This document shows, piece by piece, positions 8,096-15,434 of a DNA stretch of 64,000 nt (position 1 is the first letter of the stretch; each line of letters starts with the position of its first letter). The notes beneath the pieces are model-generated. The model made no database searches. It saw only the letters and a program-made list of their open reading frames with translations, and was not told the DNA's origin. Made by a program: the position numbers and the translations under genes. This stretch comes from Thiohalophilus thiocyanatoxydans (GTDB lineage Bacteria; Pseudomonadota; Gammaproteobacteria; UBA6429; Thiohalophilaceae), in assembly GCF_004366735.1 (NCBI RefSeq), contig NZ_SOQX01000001.1, positions 434,001-498,000 on the forward strand. Direction: 5' to 3'.

Positions 8096-8551
8096 CTAGT
8101 TACTTAATCTGGCTTTAATCAGCGCGCTGACCTGGCCCATGTCGGCGCGGCCGGCCAGTTTGGGCTTGAGCAGGCCCATGACCTTGCCCATCTCTTTCAT
8201 TTCGCTGGCGCCGGTCTCGGCGATGGCCTCATCGATGAGGGCGGTAATTTCGGCCTCGGAGAACTGGGCGGGCATGTATTCCTGGATAAGGACCAGTTCG
8301 GCCTTCTCCTTGTCGGCCAGTTCGCTGCGACCGGCGTTTTCGTACTGCTCGATGGAGTCCTTGTGCTGCTTGATCATCTTCTCGAGCACGCCAAGGACCT
8401 GATCGTCATTGAGCTCGATGCGCTCGTCGACTTCCTTTTGCTTGATGGCGGCCGTGATCAGGCGCAAGGTCGCGAGGCGCTCCTTGTCCTTATTGCGCAT
8501 CGCCGCCTTGACGTCGTCGTTGATGCGCTGCTTGAGAGATGTGTCGCTCAT
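8096..8551 (-). CDS. GatB/YqeY domain protein
   Basis: A 151-residue helical protein that matches the YqeY family end to end. It starts MSDTSLKQRINDDVKAAMRN and includes KDKERLATLRLITAAIKQKEVDER and MKEMGKVMGLLKPKLAGRADM near the C-terminus. The domain resembles the tRNA-binding tail of the GatB amidotransferase subunit, but its role as a free protein is unclear. It sits between rpsU and dnaG, as it commonly does in Pseudomonas and related bacteria, and is probably co-transcribed with them. Confidence 0.9.
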   Translation of the reverse strand: MSDTSLKQRINDDVKAAMRNKDKERLATLRLITAAIKQKEVDERIELNDDQVLGVLEKMIKQHKDSIEQYENAGRSELADKEKAELVLIQEYMPAQFSEAEITALIDEAIAETGASEMKEMGKVMGLLKPKLAGRADMGQVSALIKARLSN

Positions 8552-8597
8552 ACCGGTTTGTCAGTGGCCGCCCGCGAAACGGACGGCAGGTGAGGCA

Positions 8598-8813
8598 TCA
8601 ATACAGGCGTTTCAGGCGGGAGCGTTCGCGAGACAGTTTCTTCTGGTGACGCTTGACCGCGGCGGCCAGCTTGCGCTTACGCACGGCAGTCGGCTTTTCG
8701 TAGTATTCGCGGCGGCGTACCTCGGACAGGACACCGGCTTTCTCGCAGGAACGCTTGAAACGGCGCAGTGCGACGTCAAAAGGTTCGTTTTCCTTCACAC
8801 GTACAGAAGGCAT
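8598..8813 (-). CDS. rpsU: 30S ribosomal protein S21
   Basis: A 71-residue, strongly basic protein starting [20 protein letters not shown] and containing [19 protein letters not shown], the signature of S21. It joins the 30S subunit near the anti-Shine-Dalgarno region. It is the first gene of the macromolecular-synthesis operon. A clear GAGGTGAT ribosome-binding site precedes the ATG. The promoter should lie in the 122-bp spacer shared with divergent tsaD; a TATTAC -10-like motif is seen there on the minus strand but no convincing -35. Confidence 0.97.
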   Translation of the reverse strand: MPSVRVKENEPFDVALRRFKRSCEKAGVLSEVRRREYYEKPTAVRKRKLAAAVKRHQKKLSRERSRLKRLY

Positions 8814-8935
8814 TCAGCATCACCTCGATAAAATTGTTGAAAAAGTTAAGGCGCGCAAGTGTAATACCTGCCCCTGCCAATTGCAAAGTCTAAATGTAAG
8901 GCAAATCAGTGAATTTCAAGGGATAACAAGGCCAT

Positions 8936-9949
8936 ATGCGGGTACTGGGCATCGAAACCTCCTGTGACGAAACCGGGATCGCCATCTACGACAGCGAGGC
9001 CGGGCTGCTGGGCCACGCCCTGTACAGCCAGGTGGCGCTGCACGCCGAATTCGGCGGGGTGGTGCCGGAGCTGGCCTCGCGGGACCATATTCGCAAAACC
9101 CTGCCCCTCATCCGCGAAGTGATGACTCACTCCAACACGGGCGAGGGGGGTATCGACGGCATTGCCTACACCGCCGGGCCGGGCCTGCTCGGGGCGCTGC
9201 TGGTGGGGGCGGGCATCGCCCGCAGCCTGGCCTACGGCTGGGGCGTGCCGGCCATCGGGGTGCATCACATGGAGGGCCACCTGCTGGCGCCGATGCTGGA
9301 GCCCGATCCGCCCGAGTTTCCGTTCGTGGCGCTACTGGTCTCCGGGGGCCACACCATGCTGGTGCGGGTCGAGGGGATCGGCCGCTACGAGCTGCTGGGC
9401 GAGTCGCTGGACGACGCCGCCGGCGAGGCCTTCGACAAGACCGCCAAGCTGCTGGGGCTCGGCTACCCCGGCGGTCCGGCGGTGGCCAAACTGGCCGAAC
9501 AGGGGGATCCGGCACGTTTCCGTTTCCCGCGGCCGATGACCGACCGCCCCGGGCTCGATTTCAGCTTCAGCGGCCTCAAGACCTTCACCCTCAACACCTA
9601 TAAAAAGAATGAGGGGGATGAGCAGGCCAGGGCCGACATCGCCCGGGCCTTCGAGGAGGCGGTAGTCGACACCCTGGCGATCAAATGCCGCCGCGCCCTG
9701 CAGCAGACCGGCCTCACCCGTCTGGTGATCGCCGGCGGGGTCAGCGCCAACACCCAGCTGCGCGCCAAACTCGATCAGCTGGCCGAAAAAGAACGCGCCC
9801 GGGTCTACTACCCGCGCCTGGAGTTCTGCACCGACAACGGCGCCATGATCGCCTTCGCCGGCTGCCAGCGCCTGGCCGCCGGCCAGCACGAAAGCCTCGA
9901 ATTCACCGGCCGCGCCCGCTGGCCGCTGGCAGAACTTTCCGCCGTTTAA
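8936..9949 (+). CDS. tsaD: tRNA N6-adenosine threonylcarbamoyltransferase TsaD
   Basis: A 337-residue ASKHA-fold enzyme. The phosphate-1 loop region is [17 protein letters not shown], the metal-binding motif is [10 protein letters not shown] (about residue 110) and the C-terminal phosphate-2 region is [13 protein letters not shown]. With TsaB and TsaE it transfers threonylcarbamoyl to A37 of tRNAs that read ANN codons. It is divergent from rpsU, a very common gammaproteobacterial arrangement. The stop codon lies inside a perfect 10-bp hairpin. Confidence 0.97.
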   Translation: MRVLGIETSCDETGIAIYDSEAGLLGHALYSQVALHAEFGGVVPELASRDHIRKTLPLIREVMTHSNTGEGGIDGIAYTAGPGLLGALLVGAGIARSLAYGWGVPAIGVHHMEGHLLAPMLEPDPPEFPFVALLVSGGHTMLVRVEGIGRYELLGESLDDAAGEAFDKTAKLLGLGYPGGPAVAKLAEQGDPARFRFPRPMTDRPGLDFSFSGLKTFTLNTYKKNEGDEQARADIARAFEEAVVDTLAIKCRRALQQTGLTRLVIAGGVSANTQLRAKLDQLAEKERARVYYPRLEFCTDNGAMIAFAGCQRLAAGQHESLEFTGRARWPLAELSAV

Positions 9950-9964
9950 CGAAAGTTAAACGGC
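9941..9964 (+). other. 10-bp hairpin spanning the tsaD stop codon
   Basis: GCCGTTTAAC-GAAA-GTTAAACGGC is a perfect 10-bp stem with a GAAA loop. The stop codon TAA is at 9947-9949. No T run follows (AGGGACGAGG comes next), so it is not a standard intrinsic terminator. It could protect the 3' end of the mRNA. Confidence 0.6.
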
Positions 9965-9988
9965 AGGGACGAGGGACGAGTAACGAGG
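9965..9988. repeat. GGGACGAG short array (family F, copy 2)
   Basis: AGGGACGAGGGACGAGTAAC followed by GAGG. It lies between the tsaD hairpin and foldback element A copy 2. The related phrase CTCGTCCCTCGG occurs on the far side of the foldback element at about 10141. Confidence 0.5.
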
Positions 9989-9996
9989 TTTTCTTT

Positions 9997-10116
9997 TATC
10001 CCCTCCCCCTGGCCCCCTCCCTGAGGGAGGGGGAACCGATCTTCGCTATTAGCAAGATCATTCCCTCCCCTTCTAGGGGAGCACCCTGGAGGGCATAAAG
10101 GTTAGGGAGGGGTGAA
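9997..10116 (+). repeat. foldback element A, copy 2
   Basis: Same layout and orientation as the element at 2301: first hairpin CCCCCTCCC-TGA-GGGAGGGGG, spacer with ATTAGCAAGATC, then a second hairpin starting CCCTCCCCTTCTAGGGGAG. This copy carries about 19 extra bases (CACCCTGGAGGGCATAAAG) after the second hairpin, before the conserved end GTTAGGGAGGGGTGA. The element lies between tsaD and trmB. Confidence 0.8.
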
Positions 10117-10171
10117 TTAAATCAGCCTATACAAAACCGCCTCGTCCCTCGGCACACGAACAAAGTGAGTA

Positions 10172-10867
10172 ATGATGCCTGAAGAAAAACCGTTTTACCG
10201 CCGCATCCGCAGTTTCGTGCGCCGCGAGGGCCGCCTGACAAAAGGCCAGCAGCGGGCGCTGGAGGAGTTGTGGCCCCGCTTCGGGGTCGACTTCACGCCG
10301 CAGTTACTGGATCTGGATGATCTGTTCGGCCGCCAGGCACCGCGCATCCTGGAGATCGGTTTCGGCAACGGCGGCGCGCTGGCGCAGCTGGCGCAACAGC
10401 ACCCGGAGAATGATTACTTCGGCATCGAGGTCCATCGCCCCGGCGTCGGCAATCTGTTGCTGCATGTCGAGCAGGATCAGCTGAGCAATGTCCGGGTCAG
10501 CCAGCACGACGCGGTGGAGGTGCTGGAGCAGCAGATCCCCGACAACAGCCTGGATGCGCTCTACCTGCTCTTTCCCGATCCCTGGCACAAGAAAAAACAC
10601 CACAAACGCCGCATCGTCCAGTCCGCGTTCGTTGAGATGGTGCGAGCCAGGCTGAAAAGCGGCGGTGTGTTTCACATGGCCACCGACTGGGAAGACTACG
10701 CCGAACACATGCAGGAAGTGATGCGTGAATTCCCGGGTTTTGACAATACCGCCGGCGAGGGCAAGTTCAGCCCCCGCCCTGACTACCGGCCGCAGACCAA
10801 GTTCGAACAGCGCGGCCAGAAGCTCGGCCACGGCGTGTGGGATCTGATCTATCGTAAGAAAGGTTAG
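10172..10867 (+). CDS. trmB: tRNA (guanine-N7)-methyltransferase TrmB
   Basis: A 231-residue SAM-dependent enzyme that makes m7G46 in tRNA. The SAM-binding motif is [17 protein letters not shown] (about residues 50-66), and the catalytic family signature is [19 protein letters not shown]. The N-terminal basic stretch [18 protein letters not shown] is typical. Two consecutive ATG codons (10172, 10175) are possible starts. It is not clearly linked in an operon; long repeat-bearing spacers flank it on both sides. Confidence 0.95.
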   Translation: MMPEEKPFYRRIRSFVRREGRLTKGQQRALEELWPRFGVDFTPQLLDLDDLFGRQAPRILEIGFGNGGALAQLAQQHPENDYFGIEVHRPGVGNLLLHVEQDQLSNVRVSQHDAVEVLEQQIPDNSLDALYLLFPDPWHKKKHHKRRIVQSAFVEMVRARLKSGGVFHMATDWEDYAEHMQEVMREFPGFDNTAGEGKFSPRPDYRPQTKFEQRGQKLGHGVWDLIYRKKG

Positions 10868-10887
10868 GGCTGGATTTTGATAAAAAG

Positions 10888-11352
10888 CTGAACCACGAAG
10901 ACACGAAGACACGAAGAAAAAATAAATTTATTACTTCGAGACTTCGTGGTAATAAGGCGTAGGTCACGCTGGCGATAGCCTGCGTGACATCCGGCACCCT
11001 ACACTGAGAGGTGGCGGTTGTTCGATAAATGCCCGATATCGCCTTACTTTATCGGGCCTACGAGAGAGGCGCGGATTTTTATAGAAATTTAACCACGAAG
11101 ACACCAAGACACGAAGAAAAACAAATCAATGAAACTTTGTGTCTTGGCGTCTTGGTGGTGAAATGGTTTCAAGGTGTAGGTCACGCTGGCGATAGCCTGC
11201 GTGACATCCGTCTACTAGAGCAATGCCCGATATCGCCTTGCTTTATCGGGCCTACGAGTGAGGCGCGGGTTTTTATAAAACTTCACCACGAAGGTACGAA
11301 GACACGAAGAAAAATAAATTCATTACTTCGAGACTTCGCGTCTTCGTGGTAA
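10888..11352. repeat. composite repeat array of B, D and E elements
   Basis: The 510-bp spacer after trmB (10868-11377) holds no gene. It is a partial tandem array with a period of about 195-200 bp. CCACGAAG inverted repeats (family B) lie at 10891-10951, 11091-11163 and 11285-11351. Family D, GTAG-headed hairpins in plus orientation (GTAGGTCACGC, then a loop, then GCGTGAC), lie at 10959-10993 and 11176-11210. Family E, the same kind of element in minus orientation (ATGCCCGATATCGCC ... CGGGCCTAC), lie at 11029-11063 and 11223-11257. The D and E elements face each other as in BIMEs. Confidence 0.75.
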
Positions 11353-11377
11353 AAATTCGGTTTGTGCAGGAGGCAAA

Positions 11378-12097
11378 ATGAGAGCGATGGGAAAATTACT
11401 GAGCATATTGCTATTCAGCGGCTTGCTGACTGCCTGTAGTGGCGATCTGTTCAAACAGGGCGAGGATATGCTGAATCAAAACCGGCCGTTGACCGAAGAC
11501 GAGATCGCCGCCGGCCTGAAAGAGGCGCTGAAGGTCGGAACTGAACGAGCAGTCGACCAGGTCGGGCAACAGGGCGGTTATTACCAGGACCAGGCGATTC
11601 ACATTCCCCTGCCAGCCAAACTGCAGCCGGTGCAGGACGCGCTGGTCAAGGTCGGTCTGGGTCATTACCTGGCGGAGCTGGAACAGGGCATGAACCGGGC
11701 CGCCGAAGTTGCGGCCCCGAAAGCCCGTGCATTGTTTGTCGAGGCGGTTCAGCAAATGAGCTGGCAGGACGTCAAACAGATCTACGACGGTCCGGACGAT
11801 GCGGCCACGCGCTATTTTCAGAAGACCATGACACCGGAACTCAAACGCATGATGCGCCCGGTGATCGACGACACCCTAGCGCAGGTGGGTGTGGTGCAAA
11901 CCTATGACAGGGTCATGGACCGCTACCGGGCCATTCCCTTCGCGCAGGAATTAAACTTCGATCTGAACGACTACGTCATCCAGCACGGGATCGACGGGAT
12001 GTTCTACTACCTGGCCAAAGAAGAAGCCACCATTCGCCAGGATCCGGCCAAACGCACCACCGAAATCCTGCAACGCGTTTTCGGTAGAAAGAATTGA
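11378..12097 (+). CDS. DUF4197 lipoprotein
   Basis: A 239-residue protein with a lipoprotein signal: LLSILLFSGLLTACSG, lipobox LTAC with the modified Cys at about residue 20. The mature part matches DUF4197, with the phrases DEIAAGLKEALKVGTERAV, YYQDQAIHIPLP and DGMFYYLAKEEATIRQDPA. It should be anchored in the outer or inner membrane, facing the periplasm. AGGAGG stands 6 bp before the ATG at 11378, which supports that start. It is monocistronic between two repeat-rich spacers. The function is unknown. Confidence 0.85.
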   Translation: MRAMGKLLSILLFSGLLTACSGDLFKQGEDMLNQNRPLTEDEIAAGLKEALKVGTERAVDQVGQQGGYYQDQAIHIPLPAKLQPVQDALVKVGLGHYLAELEQGMNRAAEVAAPKARALFVEAVQQMSWQDVKQIYDGPDDAATRYFQKTMTPELKRMMRPVIDDTLAQVGVVQTYDRVMDRYRAIPFAQELNFDLNDYVIQHGIDGMFYYLAKEEATIRQDPAKRTTEILQRVFGRKN

Positions 12098-12102
12098 AAT
12101 AT

Positions 12103-12276
12103 CACCACGAAGAAAAAGTTGGCAGTCCTCAGATGGCAGTTGACAGAGTTTTATAAAAGCTTGACCACAAAGGCACGAAGGAAAAATTGATTCACTTCGT
12201 GGCTTCGTGATTAAAACAGCAGCGGTTGTTCTATGAATGCCCGACTCGATACCGCTTCGCTATATCGGGTCTACGA
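12103..12276. repeat. family B and family E repeats after the lipoprotein gene
   Basis: A short ACCACGAAGAAAA half-repeat lies at 12103. A fuller CCACAAAGGCACGAAGG ... CTTCGTGGCTTCGTG inverted repeat lies at about 12163-12213. An E-type GTAG-headed hairpin on the minus strand follows at about 12237-12276 (ATGCCCGACTCGATACCG ... CGGGTCTAC). The phrase GACGACTGCCAACT follows at about 12318 and recurs at about 27430, and in reverse near 18880. Confidence 0.6.
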
Positions 12277-12345
12277 ATTTGCTCTGGGTCGAGGTTGTGT
12301 CAGGCAGTGCTGCCATCTGACGACTGCCAACTGCTTACTTTTTTA

Positions 12346-13242
12346 TCATTGGGGCCAAAGCCAGGCGGCGCCCCGCACCCCGCTGGAATCCCCATGCTTC
12401 GGCGGCACCAGTCTGGTGTCGACCCGATCGGAGAAGACGTAGGTGGTCCAGAGCTTGGGCACGTTGTCGTACAGGCGCCGGATGTTGGACATGCCACCGC
12501 CGAGGACGATGATCTCGGGATCCAGGATGTTGATTACCGAGGCGAGGCTCTTGGCCAGCCGTTGTTCGTAACGTTCCAGTGAGGCTTCGGCCAGGGTGTT
12601 GCCCTGTGCGGCCAGTTGCGCGATTTCGGGCGCCGGTAGATGGCCGCCGCCACTGAGCTGGTGATCGCGACTGAAGCCGGGGCCTGACAGCCAGGTTTCG
12701 ATGCAGCCTTTTTTGCCGCAGTAACAATCTCGCCCCGGATACTCATCGGGGGTGGGCCAGGGCAGGGGATTGTGGCCCCATTCGCCGGCGATGGCGTTGA
12801 GGCCGACGATTGAGTTGCCCCGCACATAAATACCGCCGCCGGTCCCGGTACCGATGATCACGCCAAAGACGACATCGGCGCCCTGTGCCGCGCCGTCGGT
12901 CGCTTCGGAGACGACAAAACAGTTGGCGTCGTTTTCTATTTTGATTTCGCGGCCGAGTTGCTGTTGCAGATCGTTCTGCAACGGCTGGCCGATCAACCAG
13001 GTGGAGTTGGCGTTTTTGACCCGGCCGCTGGCCGGCGAGATGGCGCCGGGAATACCGATACCTACCGTGGCCGGCTCATGTAGTTCGCTTTCCAGCTGTT
13101 TGATGAGATCGACGATCGCCTGCACGGTGGCGGGATAGTCGTTGCGCGGGGTATCGATGCGCTGGCGTTGTTGTTCACGGCCCTGCTCGTCGAGCAGGAT
13201 ACCTTCGATCTTGGTGCCGCCCATGTCGATGCCGATGCGCAT
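12346..13242 (-). CDS. mak: ROK-family sugar kinase, Mak (fructokinase)-like
   Basis: A 298-residue ROK kinase. The ATP-binding motif is IGIDMGGTKIEGILLDE. The phrase GIPGAISPASGRVKNANSTW and the ENDANC segment bind the sugar. The ROK zinc motif GEWGHNPLP ... CYCGKKGCIETWLSG is intact, and the C-terminus HGDSSGVRGAAWLWPQ is almost the same as E. coli Mak. It probably phosphorylates fructose or a related hexose in the cytoplasm. The substrate is inferred from this resemblance. It ends a minus-strand cluster, 2 bp after the cupin gene. Confidence 0.85.
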   Translation of the reverse strand: MRIGIDMGGTKIEGILLDEQGREQQRQRIDTPRNDYPATVQAIVDLIKQLESELHEPATVGIGIPGAISPASGRVKNANSTWLIGQPLQNDLQQQLGREIKIENDANCFVVSEATDGAAQGADVVFGVIIGTGTGGGIYVRGNSIVGLNAIAGEWGHNPLPWPTPDEYPGRDCYCGKKGCIETWLSGPGFSRDHQLSGGGHLPAPEIAQLAAQGNTLAEASLERYEQRLAKSLASVINILDPEIIVLGGGMSNIRRLYDNVPKLWTTYVFSDRVDTRLVPPKHGDSSGVRGAAWLWPQ

Positions 13243-13244
13243 GG

Positions 13245-13604
13245 TTACTCCAGCAGTTCGGTGTCGTCGTGGGCGTAGGGCGGGGAGCAGCTGCAGAGGA
13301 TGTGCAGGGGATCCTCGCCGATGTTTTTGATGCGATGTGCGGTGCCGGGCGCGATGGCGACGGTGTCGCCGACATTCACCTCGAACTCCTGTTCACCCAG
13401 GGTCATCCAGCCACGGCCGCGGGTGATGTGATAGAGCTCTTCGCTCTTGCCATGGCGATGCAGTTGAGTGATCTCGCCGGGCGAAACGATGGCTTCGGCC
13501 AGGCTCTGGTTGCGGTTGCCGTGCACGTCGGGGTGCATCAGTTCGCGGATTTGCGAGCCGTCCTTGGTGGTGTAGGTTTCAATATCACGATCTTGGGTAT
13601 GCAT
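13245..13604 (-). CDS. small cupin-domain protein
   Basis: A 119-residue single-cupin protein. Motif 1 is EITQLHRHGKSEELYHITRG, with metal-type His-His-Glu ligands. Motif 2 is VGDTVAIAPGTAHRIKN, with the last His ligand. Such proteins bind a metal and often act on sugars or small aromatics, but no reaction can be assigned. It lies 2 bp from the ROK kinase gene and its start codon meets the end of the Rof-like gene, so they form one operon. A role in sugar metabolism with the kinase is possible. Confidence 0.8.
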   Translation of the reverse strand: MHTQDRDIETYTTKDGSQIRELMHPDVHGNRNQSLAEAIVSPGEITQLHRHGKSEELYHITRGRGWMTLGEQEFEVNVGDTVAIAPGTAHRIKNIGEDPLHILCSCSPPYAHDDTELLE

Positions 13605-13864
13605 CAGGTCTCATCCGGGTTGCAGCGCAGGATCCGATCCAGGCGAATATGGAGGGTGTCACCGCCGCTGACTGGTCTGGCGATCAGAAACTCCTGCCCG
13701 CTGCGGGATTGTAAATCGAGGGGTTGCAGCAGACCGATGTATTCCTGGCCCCGGGCATCGCGCCAGGCGAGTTGCAGCCGTTGCCCGTGCAGGATCCACA
13801 TTTCATAGCGGCTGTAATCCGCACAGGAGATGGCCTGGTAGTGGTCGTCGTTATCGTCACTCAT
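13604..13864 (-). CDS. Rof-like Rho-binding antiterminator
   Basis: An 86-residue protein starting MSDDNDDHYQAISCADYSRY. It keeps the ROF/YaeO pattern: Y-x-x-I-x-C-x-x-Y near the N-terminus, a central LQPLDLQSRSGQEFLIAR strand region, and IRLDRILRC at the C-terminus. E. coli Rof binds Rho and inhibits termination; by homology this may do the same. The ATG at 13864 overlaps the CPXCG stop codon (ATGAGTGA), implying translational coupling, and is preferred over an upstream start inside that gene. The sequence is divergent, so the call is moderate. Confidence 0.65.
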   Translation of the reverse strand: MSDDNDDHYQAISCADYSRYEMWILHGQRLQLAWRDARGQEYIGLLQPLDLQSRSGQEFLIARPVSGGDTLHIRLDRILRCNPDET

Positions 13865-14045
13865 TGTCCTGTCGGGTGATGACCTCGGCCAGTTCACCGT
13901 TGATATCCACCATAACGCTAAAGCGGATCGGTCGGCAACAGACATAACAGTCTTCAATGTACTCCTGATCGCCGGCGGAATAGTCCACCACCGTGGTGAA
14001 TACTTCGCCACAGTAGGGACATGCGATGCTGACTTCATCCAGCAT
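13857..14045 (-). CDS. CPXCG motif cysteine-rich protein
   Basis: A 62-residue protein, MLDEVSIACPYCGEVFTTVV..., with a CPYCG knuckle near the N-terminus and a CYVCC cluster in the middle (DCYVCCRPI), the pattern of the CPXCG family. It probably binds one zinc ion. The ATG at 14045 fits the family N-terminus; an in-frame TTG at 14063 is less likely. The gene overlaps the end of hemW by 11 bp and the start of the Rof-like gene, so all three are co-translated. Its function is unknown. Confidence 0.8.
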   Translation of the reverse strand: MLDEVSIACPYCGEVFTTVVDYSAGDQEYIEDCYVCCRPIRFSVMVDINGELAEVITRQDNE

Positions 14046-15192
14046 CGGGTAAAAACCGGGCAATCAGATCGTTGAGATATTGCTGTCCACGCATACTGCT
14101 TTTTATATGGTCGCCTGCCTGTTCGATCAACCCATCGGCGACGGCCTGCTGCAACGGTGCCTGCAACACGTCGCGGGAGAGGCCGGTGTGGTGCTCGAAC
14201 AGGGCCAGCTCAAAACCGTCATTCAGGCGCAGGGCGTTGAGCATGAACTCGAACAGCACATCTGTTTCATCCGGGACCTGTTCGCTCTGAACAAAGTTCC
14301 CGTCCTGCAGATAATCCCGCGGATTGCGCTGTTTGCTGCGGCGTACGATCCGCCCGGCGGCGGCATCGCTCAGTTTGTCGTGGGCGCCGGCGCCAATGCC
14401 GAGGTAATCGCCGAATTCCCAGTAGTTGCGGTTATGCCGGCACTGGCGGTCGGGCCGGGCATAGGCCGAGACTTCGTACTGGGCGTAACCGTGCTCACCC
14501 AGCACGGCCTGGCAACGGGACTGCATCTCCCAGGCCAGATCGTCATCCGGTAACGGGGGCGGGTGGTGATAGAACCAGGTGTTGGGCTCGATCGTGAGCT
14601 GGTAATGGGACAGATGGGTTGGCTCCAGGGCAATGGCATTGTGCAGATCCGCCAGGGCCTGATCGAGGGTCTGGTCGGGCAGGGCAAACATCAGATCGAG
14701 GTTGAAGTTATCGAACCCCGCCGCGTGGGCGGCTTCGGCGGCGGCAAAGGCCTGCTGGCGATCGTGAATGCGGCCCAGTTTCTGCAACTGATCCGCGTCG
14801 AAGCTCTGGATGCCGATGGAGAGCCGGTTGATACCCGCGGCGCGAAACTCGGCGAACTTCGCCGCCTCGGACGAGTCGGGATTGGCTTCCAGGGTGATTT
14901 CGATATCCGCGGCCAGGGCCAGCCGGGCGCGCAGTTGGGATAACAGATACTCCAGTGATTCGGGTGAAAACAGACTGGGCGTGCCGCCGCCCATGAAAAT
15001 CGTGTTGACCTTGCGACCCCAGATCAGGGGCAGATCCTGTTCCAGATCCCGTAGCAGCGCGTCGATATAGGCCCGCTCCGGCAGCTCGTCGTTCAGGGCG
15101 TGAGAATTGAAATCACAATAAGGACATTTGCGCGTACACCAGGGGAAGTGGATGTAGAGCGAGAGTGGGGGCAGAGAGGTGAAGTGCAACAT
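14035..15192 (-). CDS. hemW: haem chaperone HemW (radical SAM)
   Basis: A 385-residue radical-SAM protein. The [4Fe-4S] motif is CTRKCPYCDF (Cys about 19, 23, 26). It is followed by FMGGGTPSLFS, by EANPDSSE, and by the C-terminal HemN-like domain. The cluster motif lacks the extra Cys of true coproporphyrinogen oxidase HemN (CxxxCxxCxC); here F follows CD, as in HemW, a haem-binding chaperone thought to deliver haem to respiratory proteins. In many relatives hemW follows rdgB directly; here about 4.2 kb intervenes. Confidence 0.93.
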   Translation of the reverse strand: MLHFTSLPPLSLYIHFPWCTRKCPYCDFNSHALNDELPERAYIDALLRDLEQDLPLIWGRKVNTIFMGGGTPSLFSPESLEYLLSQLRARLALAADIEITLEANPDSSEAAKFAEFRAAGINRLSIGIQSFDADQLQKLGRIHDRQQAFAAAEAAHAAGFDNFNLDLMFALPDQTLDQALADLHNAIALEPTHLSHYQLTIEPNTWFYHHPPPLPDDDLAWEMQSRCQAVLGEHGYAQYEVSAYARPDRQCRHNRNYWEFGDYLGIGAGAHDKLSDAAAGRIVRRSKQRNPRDYLQDGNFVQSEQVPDETDVLFEFMLNALRLNDGFELALFEHHTGLSRDVLQAPLQQAVADGLIEQAGDHIKSSMRGQQYLNDLIARFLPDAG

Positions 15193-15434
15193 AAAAACGG
15201 GGACCTGCGAATCAGAACCTTGTGGCTACCGGCAACGCTGCTAGAGTAGCAGAAGTGGCAGCAGAGGTGCTTGTGTTGACCTCATTGCGTTAGCGGGCCA
15301 GCAAGGATGGCGCAGTTCAGCCGGCGTCGGGAAAGTCGAGGTGCCGGTTATGTGGGGTAATAAAGTTAAGGTAATTCAGCGGCTTGACGATATAGTCAAT
15401 TATAGTAGGGAAAAAAGGTTTCAAAATCAGCAGT

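Noticed and set aside
11029-11352. 107-codon frame in the trmB-lipoprotein spacer
   Set aside because: It is made of repeat units (B, D, E), with internally duplicated peptide phrases and no ribosome site.
10888-11352. CRISPR-like array
   Set aside because: Units are inverted and composite, of different kinds, without equal-length unique spacers, and no cas gene is near.
13865-14038. N-terminal extension of the Rof-like gene
   Set aside because: It lies in another frame of the CPXCG gene; the ATG at 13864 fits the ROF pattern and overlaps the stop codon.
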